A stretch of DNA of 64,000 bases from contig OX031060.1 of NCBI GenBank assembly GCA_943736015.1, forward strand, positions 5,283,501 through 5,347,500, given 5' to 3'. The notes beneath the pieces are model-generated. The model ran no database searches, was not told where the DNA came from, and saw only the letters and a list, made by a program, of their open reading frames with translations. Origin of the DNA: Tridacna crocea. Its lineage: Eukaryota > Mollusca > Bivalvia > Cardiida > Cardiidae. This document shows positions 43,474 through 53,505 of this stretch, in pieces (position 1 is the first letter of the stretch; the number at the start of each line of letters is the position of its first letter). The translations under genes and the position numbers were made by a program.

Positions 43474-44010
43474 AATGGTTTTCAAGTAAATGCTGTGGTG
43501 AAGGGACTAGTATCTGACTATAACAGTGCAATGTAATGCTTTCAAGTAAAAGCTGTACAGCAGGGACTATCTGAGTATAACAATGCAATGTAATGGTTTC
43601 AAATAAATGTTGTGCTTCAGGGACTAGTATCGGAGTTTATCGATGCATTGTAATGGTTTCAACTAAATGTTATACTTAACAATGCAATGTAATGGTTTCA
43701 ACTAAATGTTGTGCTGCAGCGACTAGCATCTGAGTACATGTATAACAATGCAATGTAATGGTTTCAACTACAATAAATGTTGTGCTGCAGGAACTACTAG
43801 TAGTGCATGTATCTGACTATAACAATGCAATGTAATGCTTTCAATTAAATGTTGTGCTGCAGGGACTAGTATATGACTATAACAATGCAACATAATGGTT
43901 TCAACTGAATGTTGTGGTGCAGGGACTAGTGTATGACTATAACAATGCAACGTAACGCTTTCAATTAAATGCTGTACTGCAAGCACTAGTATATGACTAT
44001 AACAATGCAA
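43474..44010. repeat. Minisatellite, about 60-bp unit, nine copies
   Basis: Unit: AATGGTTTCAACTAAATGTT, then GTGCTGCAGGGACTAG, TATCTGACTATAACAATGCA, ATGT. Starts near 43474, 43535, 43592, 43652, 43691, 43757, 43834, 43894 and 43954; spacing varies from 39 to 77 by small indels. The minus-strand reading frame across it is a by-product. Confidence 0.85.
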
Positions 44011-44290
44011 AATTCTATCATATTCCAAACTTTAAATATAGTGTTATACATGTATATCTATATCTGTAACCAATCTTAACATTATAACATTAAATGGCAG
44101 CCTTTTTTCCAGATTGTTCATGATTGTATCTTTTTTGGTCTGAAATTCATGCATATGTAGTGCAAGATCTCATATAGTAGTAGTAGTACTACTACTAGAA
44201 GTATTTGTTTTTCTTACCATGCTCGTGTTTACAGAAATAGGACTAAAGACTAAGTGGTCTGGAAAAGGTGCTTCTTGTAACCCTATTTGT

Positions 44291-44540
44291 TCATCCTCCG
44301 ATACCCCGGGGTCTCCCTATTTGCTACGCTACATCGACCCCTGGGACAATTAATTGAATTTCCCTCGCTTTACCGCAGGCCGAATGCTGGCTTTTCATTG
44401 GTTCCATCATCATTTTGTGATGGGCCAGGCTATGACGTTTCGTATCGATTTTCGGCAGCTGATTCAAAGTTTTATTAGTCAATTGTCCCAGGGTCGATGT
44501 AGCGTAGCAAATAGGGAGACCCCAGGTATCCAAGGATGAT
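44291..44540. mobile_element. MITE with long terminal inverted repeats, 250 bp
   Basis: TIRs of about 57 bp (44293-44352 and 44477-44537) share GGGTCTCCCTATTTGCTACG and CTACATCGACCC with few mismatches. The inner 120 bp is unique and GC-richer. No clear target duplication. Followed at once by TTAA-A copies. Confidence 0.8.
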
Positions 44541-44546
44541 ATTTGT

Positions 44547-44775
44547 TTAACTCTTTACCAAGCGACAAAATTTTAGACAGGTCCAAACAGAAAGCATTTG
44601 CAGACGATAAAATAAATGTAACTCAAAAATTGAATTTTTTTCCCAGCAGGTTAGAAAACATTGTGGGAAAAGGAGAAAATGCTGGTTACCAGCATTTTCT
44701 CCTTTTCCCACAATGTTTTCAAAAGGCTCCTATCTCAGGGTTGTTAAAAGTCGTGATTGTGTGGTAAAGAGTTAA
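44547..44775 (+). mobile_element. TTAA-A MITE, full length, perfect core
   Basis: Core 44654-44720 pairs throughout. Right TTAA (44772-44775) shared with the next copy, which has the opposite orientation. Confidence 0.88.
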
Positions 44776-44999
44776 CTCTTTACAGCACAATCCCGACTAG
44801 TAAGACCATAAAGAAGAAAGCTTTTAAAAACATTGTTGTAAAAGGAGAAAATGCTGGTAACCAGCATTTTCTCCTTTTCCCACAATATTTTCTGTCCTAC
44901 AATACAGACAAATTATCAATTTAGCAATGTTTAATTTGTCATCTGCAAATGCTTTGAATTTGTTCCAGTCTAAATTTTTGTCGTTTGGTAAAGCGTTAA
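44772..44999 (-). mobile_element. TTAA-A MITE, full length
   Basis: Core ATTGTTGTAAAAGG / CCTTTTCCCACAATATT; ends TTAACTCTTTACAGC and GGTAAAGCGTTAA. Confidence 0.85.
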
Positions 45000-45022
45000 G
45001 AGATTAATATCATGATCTTGAC

Positions 45023-45233
45023 TTAAACCTTTCCCATACGATAAATTTTAGACTCTTCCAAATTCAAAGAGTTTGCAGACAATTTTAAATTTGATAATAA
45101 AAATGACAGAAAGTTCTCCAAAAGGGTAGAAAACACTGTGGGAAAAGGAGAAATTGCTCATTTTCCCACAGTGTTTTCTAATGGCTTGTACCCCAGACAT
45201 GTAAAAACCAGGTCTTGTTTAGGAAAGAGTTAA
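45023..45233 (+). mobile_element. TTAA-C MITE with deleted loop
   Basis: GAGAAATTGCTCATTTTCCC: the right arm near the loop is missing. Ends TTAAACCTTTCCC and GGAAAGAGTTAA. Confidence 0.75.
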
Positions 45234-46356
45234 ATCTGTTTAAAAATTATCTTTATAATACTTTTTTTAGCCTTATCGTATTAGATGTAATACTGTGAAA
45301 TAATATAGTCAGCTTTAGTTATGGTGTACTGTGTTCTAAGCAATTTACAAATTAATTTCTCTGAAATAACAAAGTCTGTGATAAAGGTGTATTCATTTAT
45401 CGGAAATATCATAGTCTGCTTATGTATAGTGTACTCTAGCATAGCATAAAGCTTAATGTGAAATATTATACCATGTTTTATATATATTCTGCAGCTTATT
45501 ACTTCCTTATAATGTATAATCTATAGCTTATTTATGTGCATACCCCTAGTGCATACACATCTAAAGCATGGATGAAAATTGTTCTGCAAAAACAAGAAGA
45601 CTATTGCAGGAATCATGCCTTATTCTCAGGAGATATATACAATAAAATGAAAAACTATTCTAGTCAAATAGAAAAATCGAAATAACAGTTCTGTGGTGAA
45701 AATTCAACAATTAAAGATTGCAATACTTTGGGAGTATTTAACTTTCTTTCATTTAGATGGTATACAATTTAAGTTAGAGAGAATTAAAGATGGCACTATG
45801 GTAGTGACTTTATATAGCTTGACTTTATGAAAACAGGCTAAATTTAAGTTAAAAATGAAAACAATAGAGTTCTATATTTAAAGTCAGCAATATTTCAACA
45901 ATCAAACAGTTCAAAATTGTAACACTTTGGCAGTATTTTACTTAATTTATTTCATAAAGAATGTAAACGAATTAAGTTGAAAATATTCATAGAGACAATT
46001 AAAAAAGAAAAATACCATTGGAGTAATCAATGTTAAAATTATTCTGGACAAATAATTTAATAAATAAATAGATAAAAAATGAGAGTAAGACTTTATCAGC
46101 AAAAATTAAGTAAATAAAACAGATATCTTCAATTTTAGTCAGAAATATATTCATGTCAATGTGGCAATTTAAAATGACATTACTAACGCAATATTTTGCA
46201 TAATTAAACTTGATATCCTCAGATTAATTTAGTAATATCCCAGCCAGTGAAATGGATTTAAAGTGAGTATCATTCATGTCACAAATATTTTTAAAAATTC
46301 AAAATGACATTGATATGTCAGAATGTAACATTTCATAAAAATTTCTACAATTTGGA
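45234..46356. repeat. AT-rich stretch with weak repeats
   Basis: AATACTTTGGGAGTATTTAAC (45728) and AACACTTTGGCAGTATTTTAC (45920) lie about 190 bp apart with similar neighbours (TTCAACAAT before, AATTAAGTT after), and AGTATTTACC recurs at 46630. No ORF, TIR or gene signal. Confidence 0.4.
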
Positions 46357-46585
46357 TTAACTCATTACCACACAATCCCTACTTTTGACGCCTCCGAGAA
46401 AGTAGTCTTTTGAAAACGCTGTGGGAAAAGGAGAAAATGCTGGTAACCAGCATTTTCTCCTTTTCCCACTGTGTTTTCTATCTTTCCTAGAACAAATTTC
46501 AATTTTTCAGTCACCTTTATTTTGTCGTCTGCAAATACTTTCGATTTGGACCAGTCTAAAATTTTCTCGTGTGGTAAAGACTTAA
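46357..46585 (-). mobile_element. TTAA-A MITE, full length
   Basis: TTAACTCATTACCACACAATC to GTGTGGTAAAGACTTAA; core ACGCTGTGGG / CCCACTGTG. Confidence 0.8.
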
Positions 46586-46975
46586 AACTGTGTCAGGAAA
46601 TTAAATGAACAAAAATGTGGTACTTTTGTAGTATTTACCTGTCCTTAATTTAAAAAAGAAAAGAACATTTTCATGTTGTTTAACTTAATCACAATCACTT
46701 TGTTTGCAATCGCTAGAAAATTTGTTGCAAATTTGTAAATAGCAGTTTAGATGCTTCTGTATTGCAGTGCTTTAACCTTTCACTTTACAGAAATAGGAAA
46801 AAAACTAATAAAATTCAAAGAAAAAAAAAAAAAGTGTTTCTTTTTGTTCTTTACCTTATGGTGCTCATATTTTATTGATTGTTTTTCGTCAGTAAATTAT
46901 AGTTTTCAAATGTTACATTCATGTATTTCCCTGTTGCTCAGTGATCAATTTTACAATAGAGAGGTCCCATTTCAA
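46586..46975. other. No feature seen
   Basis: AT-rich with an A13 run at 46822; no exon signal. Confidence 0.4.
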
Positions 46976-47208
46976 TTAACCCTTTACTCCATAGATACTC
47001 ATTTCTACGCATTGCTTGTAGGAGCCTTATAAAAACATTGCGGCAAAAGGTGAAATTGCTTGAGATGAGCAATTTCACCTTTTGTCACAATGTTTTCTAT
47101 GCCAGCAAAATGTGTCATATACATAATTATAAGAAACGGCTTCATCCTTGCTGTTATTTAGGGTCAATTTGAGATACCTTAGAAATGCCTTATTGGGTAA
47201 AGGGTTAA
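46976..47208 (+). mobile_element. TTAA-B MITE, full length
   Basis: Core GCTTGAGATGAGC has a changed loop; ends TTAACCCTTTACTCC and GGGTAAAGGGTTAA. Confidence 0.82.
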
Positions 47209-47267
47209 CCCTCACTTGCAGTGCTGAGTGCTTTGGGGATGTGTCCTTTTGCCATATACATGTACAT

Positions 47268-47476
47268 TTACTATTTACCAAATGACAAAATTTTATCCTG
47301 GTCGAAATTGAATGCATTTAGTGGACGACAACTTAAATATAACTATAATGATAGGATTTGTCTCTGAAAGGTGAGAAAGCAGTGTGAAAAATGGAAAAAA
47401 TGCTGGGTACCAGCATTTTCCACGATGTTTCATGTCTAGTTTCCAAGGGTTGTTAAATGTTGGGATTGTATGTTAA
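47268..47476 (+). mobile_element. TTAA-A MITE with shortened core
   Basis: ACTATTTACCAAATGAC; GCTGGGTACCAGCATTTTCC then CACGATG. Right TTAA shared with the TTAA-B copy that follows. Confidence 0.65.
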
Positions 47477-47718
47477 TCCTTTACCCCATAAGGCATTTCT
47501 ATGGTATTTCTAATTGACCCTTTATAACAGCAAGGATGAAGCCGTTTCTTATGTGTATATGACACCTTTTGATAGTGGAAAACAATGTTTTTTGTAGAAA
47601 ACATTGTGGCAAAAGGTGAAATTGCTCATCACAAGCAATTTCACCTTTTGCCACAATGTTTTCCAAAGGCTCCTACAAGCCATGCTTAGAAATGAGTATC
47701 TATGGAGTAAAGGGTTAA
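47473..47718 (-). mobile_element. TTAA-B MITE, full length
   Basis: Extra GAAAACAATGTTTTTTGTA before the core, a partial duplication of the core edge. Loop GCTCATCACAAGC. TTAA on both sides. Confidence 0.8.
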
Positions 47719-48064
47719 AGGGCCTAGTTCAGTTCATAATTGGAGTAAAATACTATCCAGTGCTTAGCGAAATAAGCAGTATGAATTTATACTTGCCCAA
47801 TGCTGATTTTGGCTGTCGCTTTGTTTGGCCCATGGGTGAATATACCATTCAAGCCTCTACCAAACAACAAATTTCTAGAATTGTCTGTATTGTAAGTATT
47901 TGCAGATGAAAAAAAATCAGTGTGACTCGAAAGATGATTCTTTGGGTGGATAGAAAATATTGAAGGATTGTTGAAAAGGCAGAAAATGCTGGTTGCCAGC
48001 ATTGGGTCATTTTCCTGCAGTGTTTTTAAAAAGCCTTCTTTCTGATTGATTGATTGCATGGTGT

Positions 48065-48275
48065 CTTAAAATTTTAGACTTTTCCAAATTGAAAGCATTG
48101 GCAGACGACAAAATAAAGGTGACTAAAAAATAGAAATTTGTTCTGGGAAGGATAGAAAACACTGTGGGAAAAGGAGAAAACGCTGGTTACCAGCATTTTC
48201 TCCTTTTCCCATAGTGTTTACAAAAGGCTTCTTTCTCAGGGGCGTCAAAAGTAGGGATTGTGTGGTAATGTGTTA
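48065..48275 (+). mobile_element. TTAA-A MITE, left end missing
   Basis: Begins at AAAATTTTAGACTTTTCC; core ACTGTGGG / CCCATAGTG; right end GGTAATGTGTTAA. Confidence 0.7.
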
Positions 48276-48493
48276 AAGCCGTTTCAACATTATTTCAGTG
48301 CACCTATCCATATTTTCCTGAATTTCTTTTACCAGTATTCTGCACAATGTTCTTTCAGTTTAATCCCATTTGTCCATATTTTGATTTTTAGACCAAAATT
48401 TGAATGTGGGACAAATGGGAATTTACACCGGTAAGGATGCAGGTAATCCTTGTCTGGGGCTAATTTACAACTATAGTCTGTATCAATACCAGT

Positions 48494-49050
48494 AATTATT
48501 AATTAACTATTGGATATATAGAAGTTATACATGGATACCGGTCCACGTGATACTAGTCACATTTCTGACTTCATATAGTATACAGGTCATGACCCCAGCT
48601 TAATACGACTTGACCTCTGATCAATACAGTTGACCTCATATCAATATTGATAACCCGCGACCAATACAGAAATCCTTGAACGTAATTGGTAAAAAGTTCA
48701 GTTGAGTGAGTGTCTGTGCTTACTTTTAGCCAATCACGTTCAAGGAGGCGGCAAAGTAAACGTAACCCAAAAATTGATATTGTTTCCTGCAGGGTAGAAA
48801 ACATTGTGGGAAATAGGAGAAAATGCTGGTTACCAGCATTTTCTCCTTTTCTCACAATGTTTTCAGAAGACCTCTTTTTCAGGGTCGTAAAAACCAGGGA
48901 TTGTTTGGTAAAGGGTTAATTAATAAAATTAATCAAGTAATTTCGTATTGGCCCAGTTACAGGTCCGAGGTCAGCCTTATTGGGGCCAATATGGCTGACC
49001 TCAGACCTGTAACTGGGCCAATACGAAATCACTTGATTAATAACATATTA
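48494..49050 (-). mobile_element. Chimeric fold-back element, copy 2
   Basis: Reverse orientation to 3966-4555. It shares the TTAATTAATAA end, the CCAATCACGTTCAAGGAGGC junction with the MITE half, the MITE hairpin (48800-48865) and the palindrome with TGGCCCAGTTACAGG arms (48950-49030), whose loop is shorter here. Confidence 0.75.
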
Positions 49051-49429
49051 TAGGCAAATTTGTATGAAAGAATCAAAATTTTATATGTGATACAGAATAA
49101 CTGCAAAGTTTTTTCAAACACAACCATTAAAAATTATGGGTGGGGGTATGTTTGTGGTATGTTTGTAAACTTATAATTGAGGACATTTACATTCTGGGGT
49201 TATTAAAAGGTGGAAACGTGCTTGCATAAATACGAGATATTTCTTTAATTTGGTCTATGTTCCACACTATGCAAGAATACTGCCTACCAAATTACATTCT
49301 TTGATACAGACTATATTCACACCTACCCTTAAATCAACCTTAACCCATACAGGTAAATGCCCTAATTTTTTTTTTTCAAAATGTGTGACAAATGGAAGAC
49401 ACAATTTTTTGTCTAAGCGCCTGGATTCC
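49051..49429. other. No feature seen
   Basis: Between the chimeric element and the SINE; overlapping short ORFs on both strands look random. Confidence 0.4.
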
Positions 49430-49592
49430 TTACACATAATCATCACTGAAACAATGGTCAGCAGTGGGAGAGGAATGAACTCTGTCGCAATAACTATCAT
49501 CAATCCTCAGAAATAAATTGGTTAAGCTGGGGATTGAACCAGCCACTTCCTGTTCTCAAGTCTGTACCCTACTGACTGAGCTAACGGGCTCT
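49430..49592 (-). mobile_element. tRNA-derived SINE, same family as 7036
   Basis: On the minus strand: GAGCCCGTTAGCTCAGTCAG (A box), GGTTCAATCCCC (B box), then CTGAGGATTGATGATAGTT and CTGACCATTGTTTCAGTGATG. The tail is truncated. Confidence 0.75.
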
Positions 49593-49762
49593 TTCTGGGG
49601 GTAGTCAAAATTCAGGGTTGCGTGGTAAGGGTTACATGAGTGTTAGACGCACAAAACAGTTACAAGCAGTAAAAGATACTGTGAAAGGAAATGACAAATT
49701 TATGGAGGGTACTGCAGTATTTGTTTTTTCCACCGCAAGATCAAAATTTGTTTCATCAGGTG

Positions 49763-49850
49763 AACAGCATTGTCTCCTTTTCCCACAATGTTTTCAAAAG
49801 GCTTCTATCACAGGGTCGTAAAAACCAGGGGTTGTGTGGTGAAGGGTTAA
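49763..49850 (+). mobile_element. TTAA-A MITE, right half
   Basis: ACAGCATTGTCTCC, then the right arm with CACAGGGTCGTAAAAACC and GGTGAAGGGTTAA. Confidence 0.6.
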
Positions 49851-49885
49851 CAAATAACATGAGCCATTTTCTGGCAAAAGTGGTC

Positions 49886-50525
49886 TTAACTCTTTACCAA
49901 ATGACAAAATTTTAGACTGGTCCAAATTGGTCATCTTTGCGAGCCAAGGTTACGATCACTACGTGGATCTTACCTTGGCTGATTGAGCCCAATTTTGAGA
50001 TTCCTGGGATGCGCCCTCTATTGGATGCTGGTTATTACCCCCCTTTACATCATATTTCTACGAGCCAATGAAATATCGTTTTACAAACCACTTACGAATA
50101 CACATGAAGCGATAAGCAGACATCCACATGGGTTTCCATGTTTACCTTCTTTTTGAAAGGTATTGACCTTATCCTATTCTTATCAAAGATGAAATGCTAA
50201 GAGCGATTTCATTCGGTGCAGTTAGAACTGGCTGCATCCAATGAAAAAGCTTTTCGGGGGAATGTAAAAATCAAGCTCGATCCACCAAGGGTAGAGTGGC
50301 GTAGTGAATCGTTGGCAGTGGCTTGCGAAGATGAAATTGGTAAGCATTTGCAGATGACAAAAGTAATGTGACTCAATGATTGAAATTTGTTTTGGGATGA
50401 GTAGAAAAACATAGTGGGAAAAGGAGAAAATGCTGGTAACCAGCATTTTCTCCTTTTCCCACAATATTTTCAAAGGGCTCCTTAGTCGGGGTCGTGAAAA
50501 GCAGGGATTGTTTGGGAAAGGCTTT
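49886..50525 (+). mobile_element. TTAA-A MITE split by the 404-bp TIR element
   Basis: TTAACTCTTTACCAAATGAC...CCAAATTGG, interruption 49931-50334, then TAAGCATTTGCAGATGAC and an intact core (50407-50475). Right end TTTGGGAAAGGCTTTG has lost TTAA. Confidence 0.82.
49931..50334. mobile_element. 404-bp TIR element nested in a MITE, 6-bp target duplication
   Basis: Ends TCATCTTTGCGAGCCA and TGGCTTGCGAAGATGA match at 14 of 16 positions. AATTGG lies directly on both sides (49925-49930 and 50335-50340), and removing the element restores the usual MITE reading. No coding capacity. Confidence 0.85.
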
Positions 50526-50660
50526 GATGCAACATTATCATGGATTCATAAATTCTATGGTAAAATGGTCCTTTGAATGCAGAAAATTTGCCCAAAGCAG
50601 TCCACAGGGTCGATACTCTTGGCAGATGTATAAATTTAGTCCCTTTTACACACAGCATGA

Positions 50661-50908
50661 GCCCGCCCGGGTGGCTCAGTGATGAGCGTGTTGGACTCAT
50701 GACCTGATGGTTGTAAGCTTGATACCAGGTTGAGGTGAACTTTCTTTCACCTCTCACCTCTGCTGAAGCATGTGATTAAAGTAGTCGGTGGCTTTGGAAA
50801 AAAAGTTTTGTAAGTACTGGTTTGAGAAATCAGGAAACACATGTGCGTCACTGACCGCCATGACATGACATTAGCTGTTAAAGTGGCGTTAAAACCCAAT
50901 ACAACTAA
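50661..50908 (+). mobile_element. tRNA-derived SINE, third type
   Basis: GCCCGCCCGGGTGGCTCAGTG carries the A box; ATGGTTGTAAGCTTGATACC is a decayed B box. The body has CACCTCTCACCTCTGCTGAAG, AGTAGTCGGTGGCTTTGG and CAGGAAACACATG, ending near GTGGCGTTAAAACCC. Confidence 0.7.
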
Positions 50909-51149
50909 CAAATCACACAGCATGACTCAATTTTCTTTTTTTTTCTGTATAACGCTCCATAAGGAAGCTATTTGTTGTTCTGATTTTTACAATATGAGGC
51001 GTACATGTAATATTCATCTGGTAAAGAGTAAATTCAAATAATATGCATGCACGAATTATATTTCTATTTTACACAAAAAAATAGCAGTCTCAACGGTATT
51101 GAATTTGATGTCTCTGCAATTTTACAAATCTTTTTTAACCTTTTGCCTA

Positions 51150-52320
51150 TCATCTTATAAAACGGATGAAGGATGACCGATGACGACGACAATACGGTTT
51201 TGAACCGGTCTGGTTTTTACCAAGCCTATCCAGTGCGCACTCAGTCTCGTTTCCGGTAAAATTTTACTCAGGACGAGGTTGAATTGTTGAGTTCGAGGTT
51301 TGTGACTCGTTTTGACCTCATACTAAAAACATCAACAGAATCTTGGTGGCCAAAATTGAATTTGAACCTCGATTTATATTGCTGAAATATTTTCTGCTTC
51401 GTTTTCATAGCTATGTTTTGTTTGAAGGGCCGGTTTTAATATGCCACAAACTTGGGCAAACCCGTATGGCGGATGCAAAATGAAGCTCGCAAATTATTTT
51501 TGGTCAACGACTCGGTCGTATTCTACTTTCGCTTTCAGTTTAAAATGCATATTTCAGTAATATTTCAAATTGCTATATTCAGTATCTTTTTCAAACGGGA
51601 GACGTATGATATGCATGCATCGATAATTTCGTTAGCGATCCGCTACTGCCTAATCGACTGTATTCCATTCTTTTATGGTAAATGATTTCTTCAATTTTTG
51701 ATGAAAACAATAGCCCTATGGCCTTTTCTCATTTCTCCGTTCTTTCTCGCTTCTCCGTTCATGTACTAAAGCAGAAGGAATAAGCGCTCGTGACGTTTTG
51801 TTCCACCCTGGTTCTATTCTACTCTGTCAGATATTATGAATAACAACCTATCCTACATCGATACTATTTTTCTATCGAATAAGACACAAAAATGCAACAA
51901 AAGAGAAAAATTTTCACAGCTTGGAAGAACAAATTTCATTAGATACAATAAAAAGCAAATTTTCAATGTTTTTCAACAATAAATACGCCTAAAAGGGTTG
52001 TGTTTACCCTTTACTATGAATAAGCTAGTCCCTCTGAACAAGAGTATAGAATATTTATCGGTCGTTTGTGACCAGCCTTGACTTTCAATCCAATGAATGG
52101 AAAAATGAGAAAGTGGCCATACTAACCACGTTGGCGAGGTAAGTTTGAAAAAATCCTCGGATAGAACCTTTTGATTCAAGTTGTAGTGACTTTTTTTAGT
52201 AACAAGTTTAATTTAGATTTTATATTTGATCACTACACGAAAATTGTGATTCCTTGACTGAAAATGTGAATTTTGTGAGCTTATTTAGGCTTAGGTGAAC
52301 GGAGAAAGGAGAACACAGTA
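51150..52320 (+). promoter_or_regulatory. Repeat-poor, CpG-containing stretch; possible CARF promoter and 5' exon
   Basis: Unlike its surroundings it has many CpGs (GATGACGACGACAATACGG, GAACCGGTCTGG, CCGTATGGCGGATG) and no MITE. It lies 1.0-2.2 kb before the first coding exon, whose own acceptor implies an upstream noncoding exon. A weak inverted pair (TTCTCCGTTCA at 51763 and TGAACGGAG at 52297) could instead mean an old TIR element. No start site can be fixed from sequence. Confidence 0.3.
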
Positions 52321-52355
52321 TATCCGCTAAGATTCTCAGTCCAGTCGCTACAAGT

Positions 52356-52580
52356 TTAACTCTTTACCAAATAACAAAATTTTAGACTAGTCCAGGTTGA
52401 CAGCATTTACAGGTGACAAAAGTGACTGAAAAATTGAAACTTATTTTGGGAAGGGAAGAAAACAATGTGGGAAAAGGATAAAATGCTGGTTACCAGCATT
52501 TTCATCTTTTCCCACAATGTTTTCCATAGGTATCTTTCCAAGGGTTGATAACAGTAGGAATTTTGTAGTAGAGGGTTTAA
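52356..52580 (+). mobile_element. TTAA-A MITE, full length
   Basis: Core right arm TTTCATCTTTTCC pairs with GGAAAAGGATAAAATG on the left, a partly matched change. Ends TTAACTCTTTACC and GAGGGTTTAA. Confidence 0.78.
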
Positions 52581-52779
52581 AGATCGTCTTTACAATTGTG
52601 TGACATAAAGTTTTGTCCTCATTTAAAACTGGAAACTACCACGGTGATTATACTTTGGAGGCCTCGGATCTTGAAAACGTTTTTTATCTATCATAATCTG
52701 TTCAACCTTGCAGCCATTAAATGCAACTTTTCCATAAAGATACAAGCATGAATATAGTTTCATAAAGTAAGGATGAAAT

Positions 52780-53122
52780 GAAAACTGCTAAAAAACCAAA
52801 CAACTACCTTCAGTCTGAAGGTCTGCTCTGATGCTGTTTTTGTTTCTGGTCTATGGAGATCAGAAACAAAAGTAGCATCAGAGCAGATCTTCAGACTGAA
52901 GGTACCAAACAACAGACTGTTCAAATTCAAACTGTTTGTAGATGACAAGAAGAGATGAGACTAAACAATTGAAATTAGTAGAAGAGTAGAAAACTGTGGG
53001 AAAAGGAGAAAATGCTGGTACAGCATTTTTTTTTTCTTTTCTTACAATGTTCTCAAAAGTCTCTCTCTCACTCTCTCTCTCTCTCTGTTATTGAAAGCCT
53101 GGATTTTGTGGCATATAGAGTT
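52780..53122 (+). mobile_element. TTAA-A MITE split by the 100-bp hairpin element
   Basis: CCAAACAAC, hairpin, CCAAACAACAGACTG, then core GCTGGTACAGC; right TTAA near 53119. A TC microsatellite (53057-53091) replaces part of the right arm. Confidence 0.65.
52805..52904. mobile_element. 100-bp hairpin element with 9-bp target duplication
   Basis: Arms of 44 bp (TACCTTCAGTCTGAAGG... and its inverse, with few mismatches) around a 12-base loop. CCAAACAAC flanks both sides (52796-52804 and 52905-52913). It is inserted in the left end of the TTAA-A copy 52780-53122. Confidence 0.8.
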
Positions 53123-53330
53123 AAGTTGAAGTTTTTTGATAAAATGTATGACAGTAGGTCAACTACAACTTTGCATAGTTGAAGAAATTTTGTTCTCAAA
53201 GTAATAAAAACAAATAACATGGGGTTTACAGAAGAACAAAATGATTTTAGAAATTAAGGAAGAATAGTTATTTATTATAAACCCATTGGTTTTGAAGTGG
53301 AATTCTATTCTTTTCTAAATTTAAAACAGA

Positions 53331-53505
53331 ATGGCAAGTGATGAGCAAAATGTATCTTCAACAACAGATCCAATCTCAGTGTTGACCATATCCCCACATT
53401 CAACAGTTGATTTAGGGGAGTTAAAAGGTGAAGAGAGTGAAGATGTGGAATCTATGGCAGTCGGATCTGGTGCACTGCTGTCAAATCAAAATTTTCTCAG
53501 TGTGG
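53331..53505 (+). CDS. CARF: CARF exon 1 (first coding exon), residues 1-58
   Basis: Starts at ATG just after an acceptor AG (53328-53329) preceded by a T-rich tract, so a noncoding 5' exon probably lies upstream. Encodes a Ser/Thr- and acid-rich stretch ([20 protein letters not shown]). The donor is GTAAG at 53506, leaving phase 1. The intron that follows holds two TTAA-A copies. Confidence 0.85.

Noticed and set aside
43768-44028. Minus-strand ORF with a repeated HCYSH peptide
   Set aside because: It is the translation of the 60-bp minisatellite; the unit spacing is not a multiple of three throughout.
44177-44201. TAGTAGTAGTAGTACTACTACTA palindrome as a regulatory operator
   Set aside because: Simple trinucleotide repeat turned back on itself; no gene next to it.
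51452-51685. 77-codon ORF in the CpG-containing stretch
   Set aside because: No recognised motif and no splice support; it may simply lie in the 5' region of CARF.
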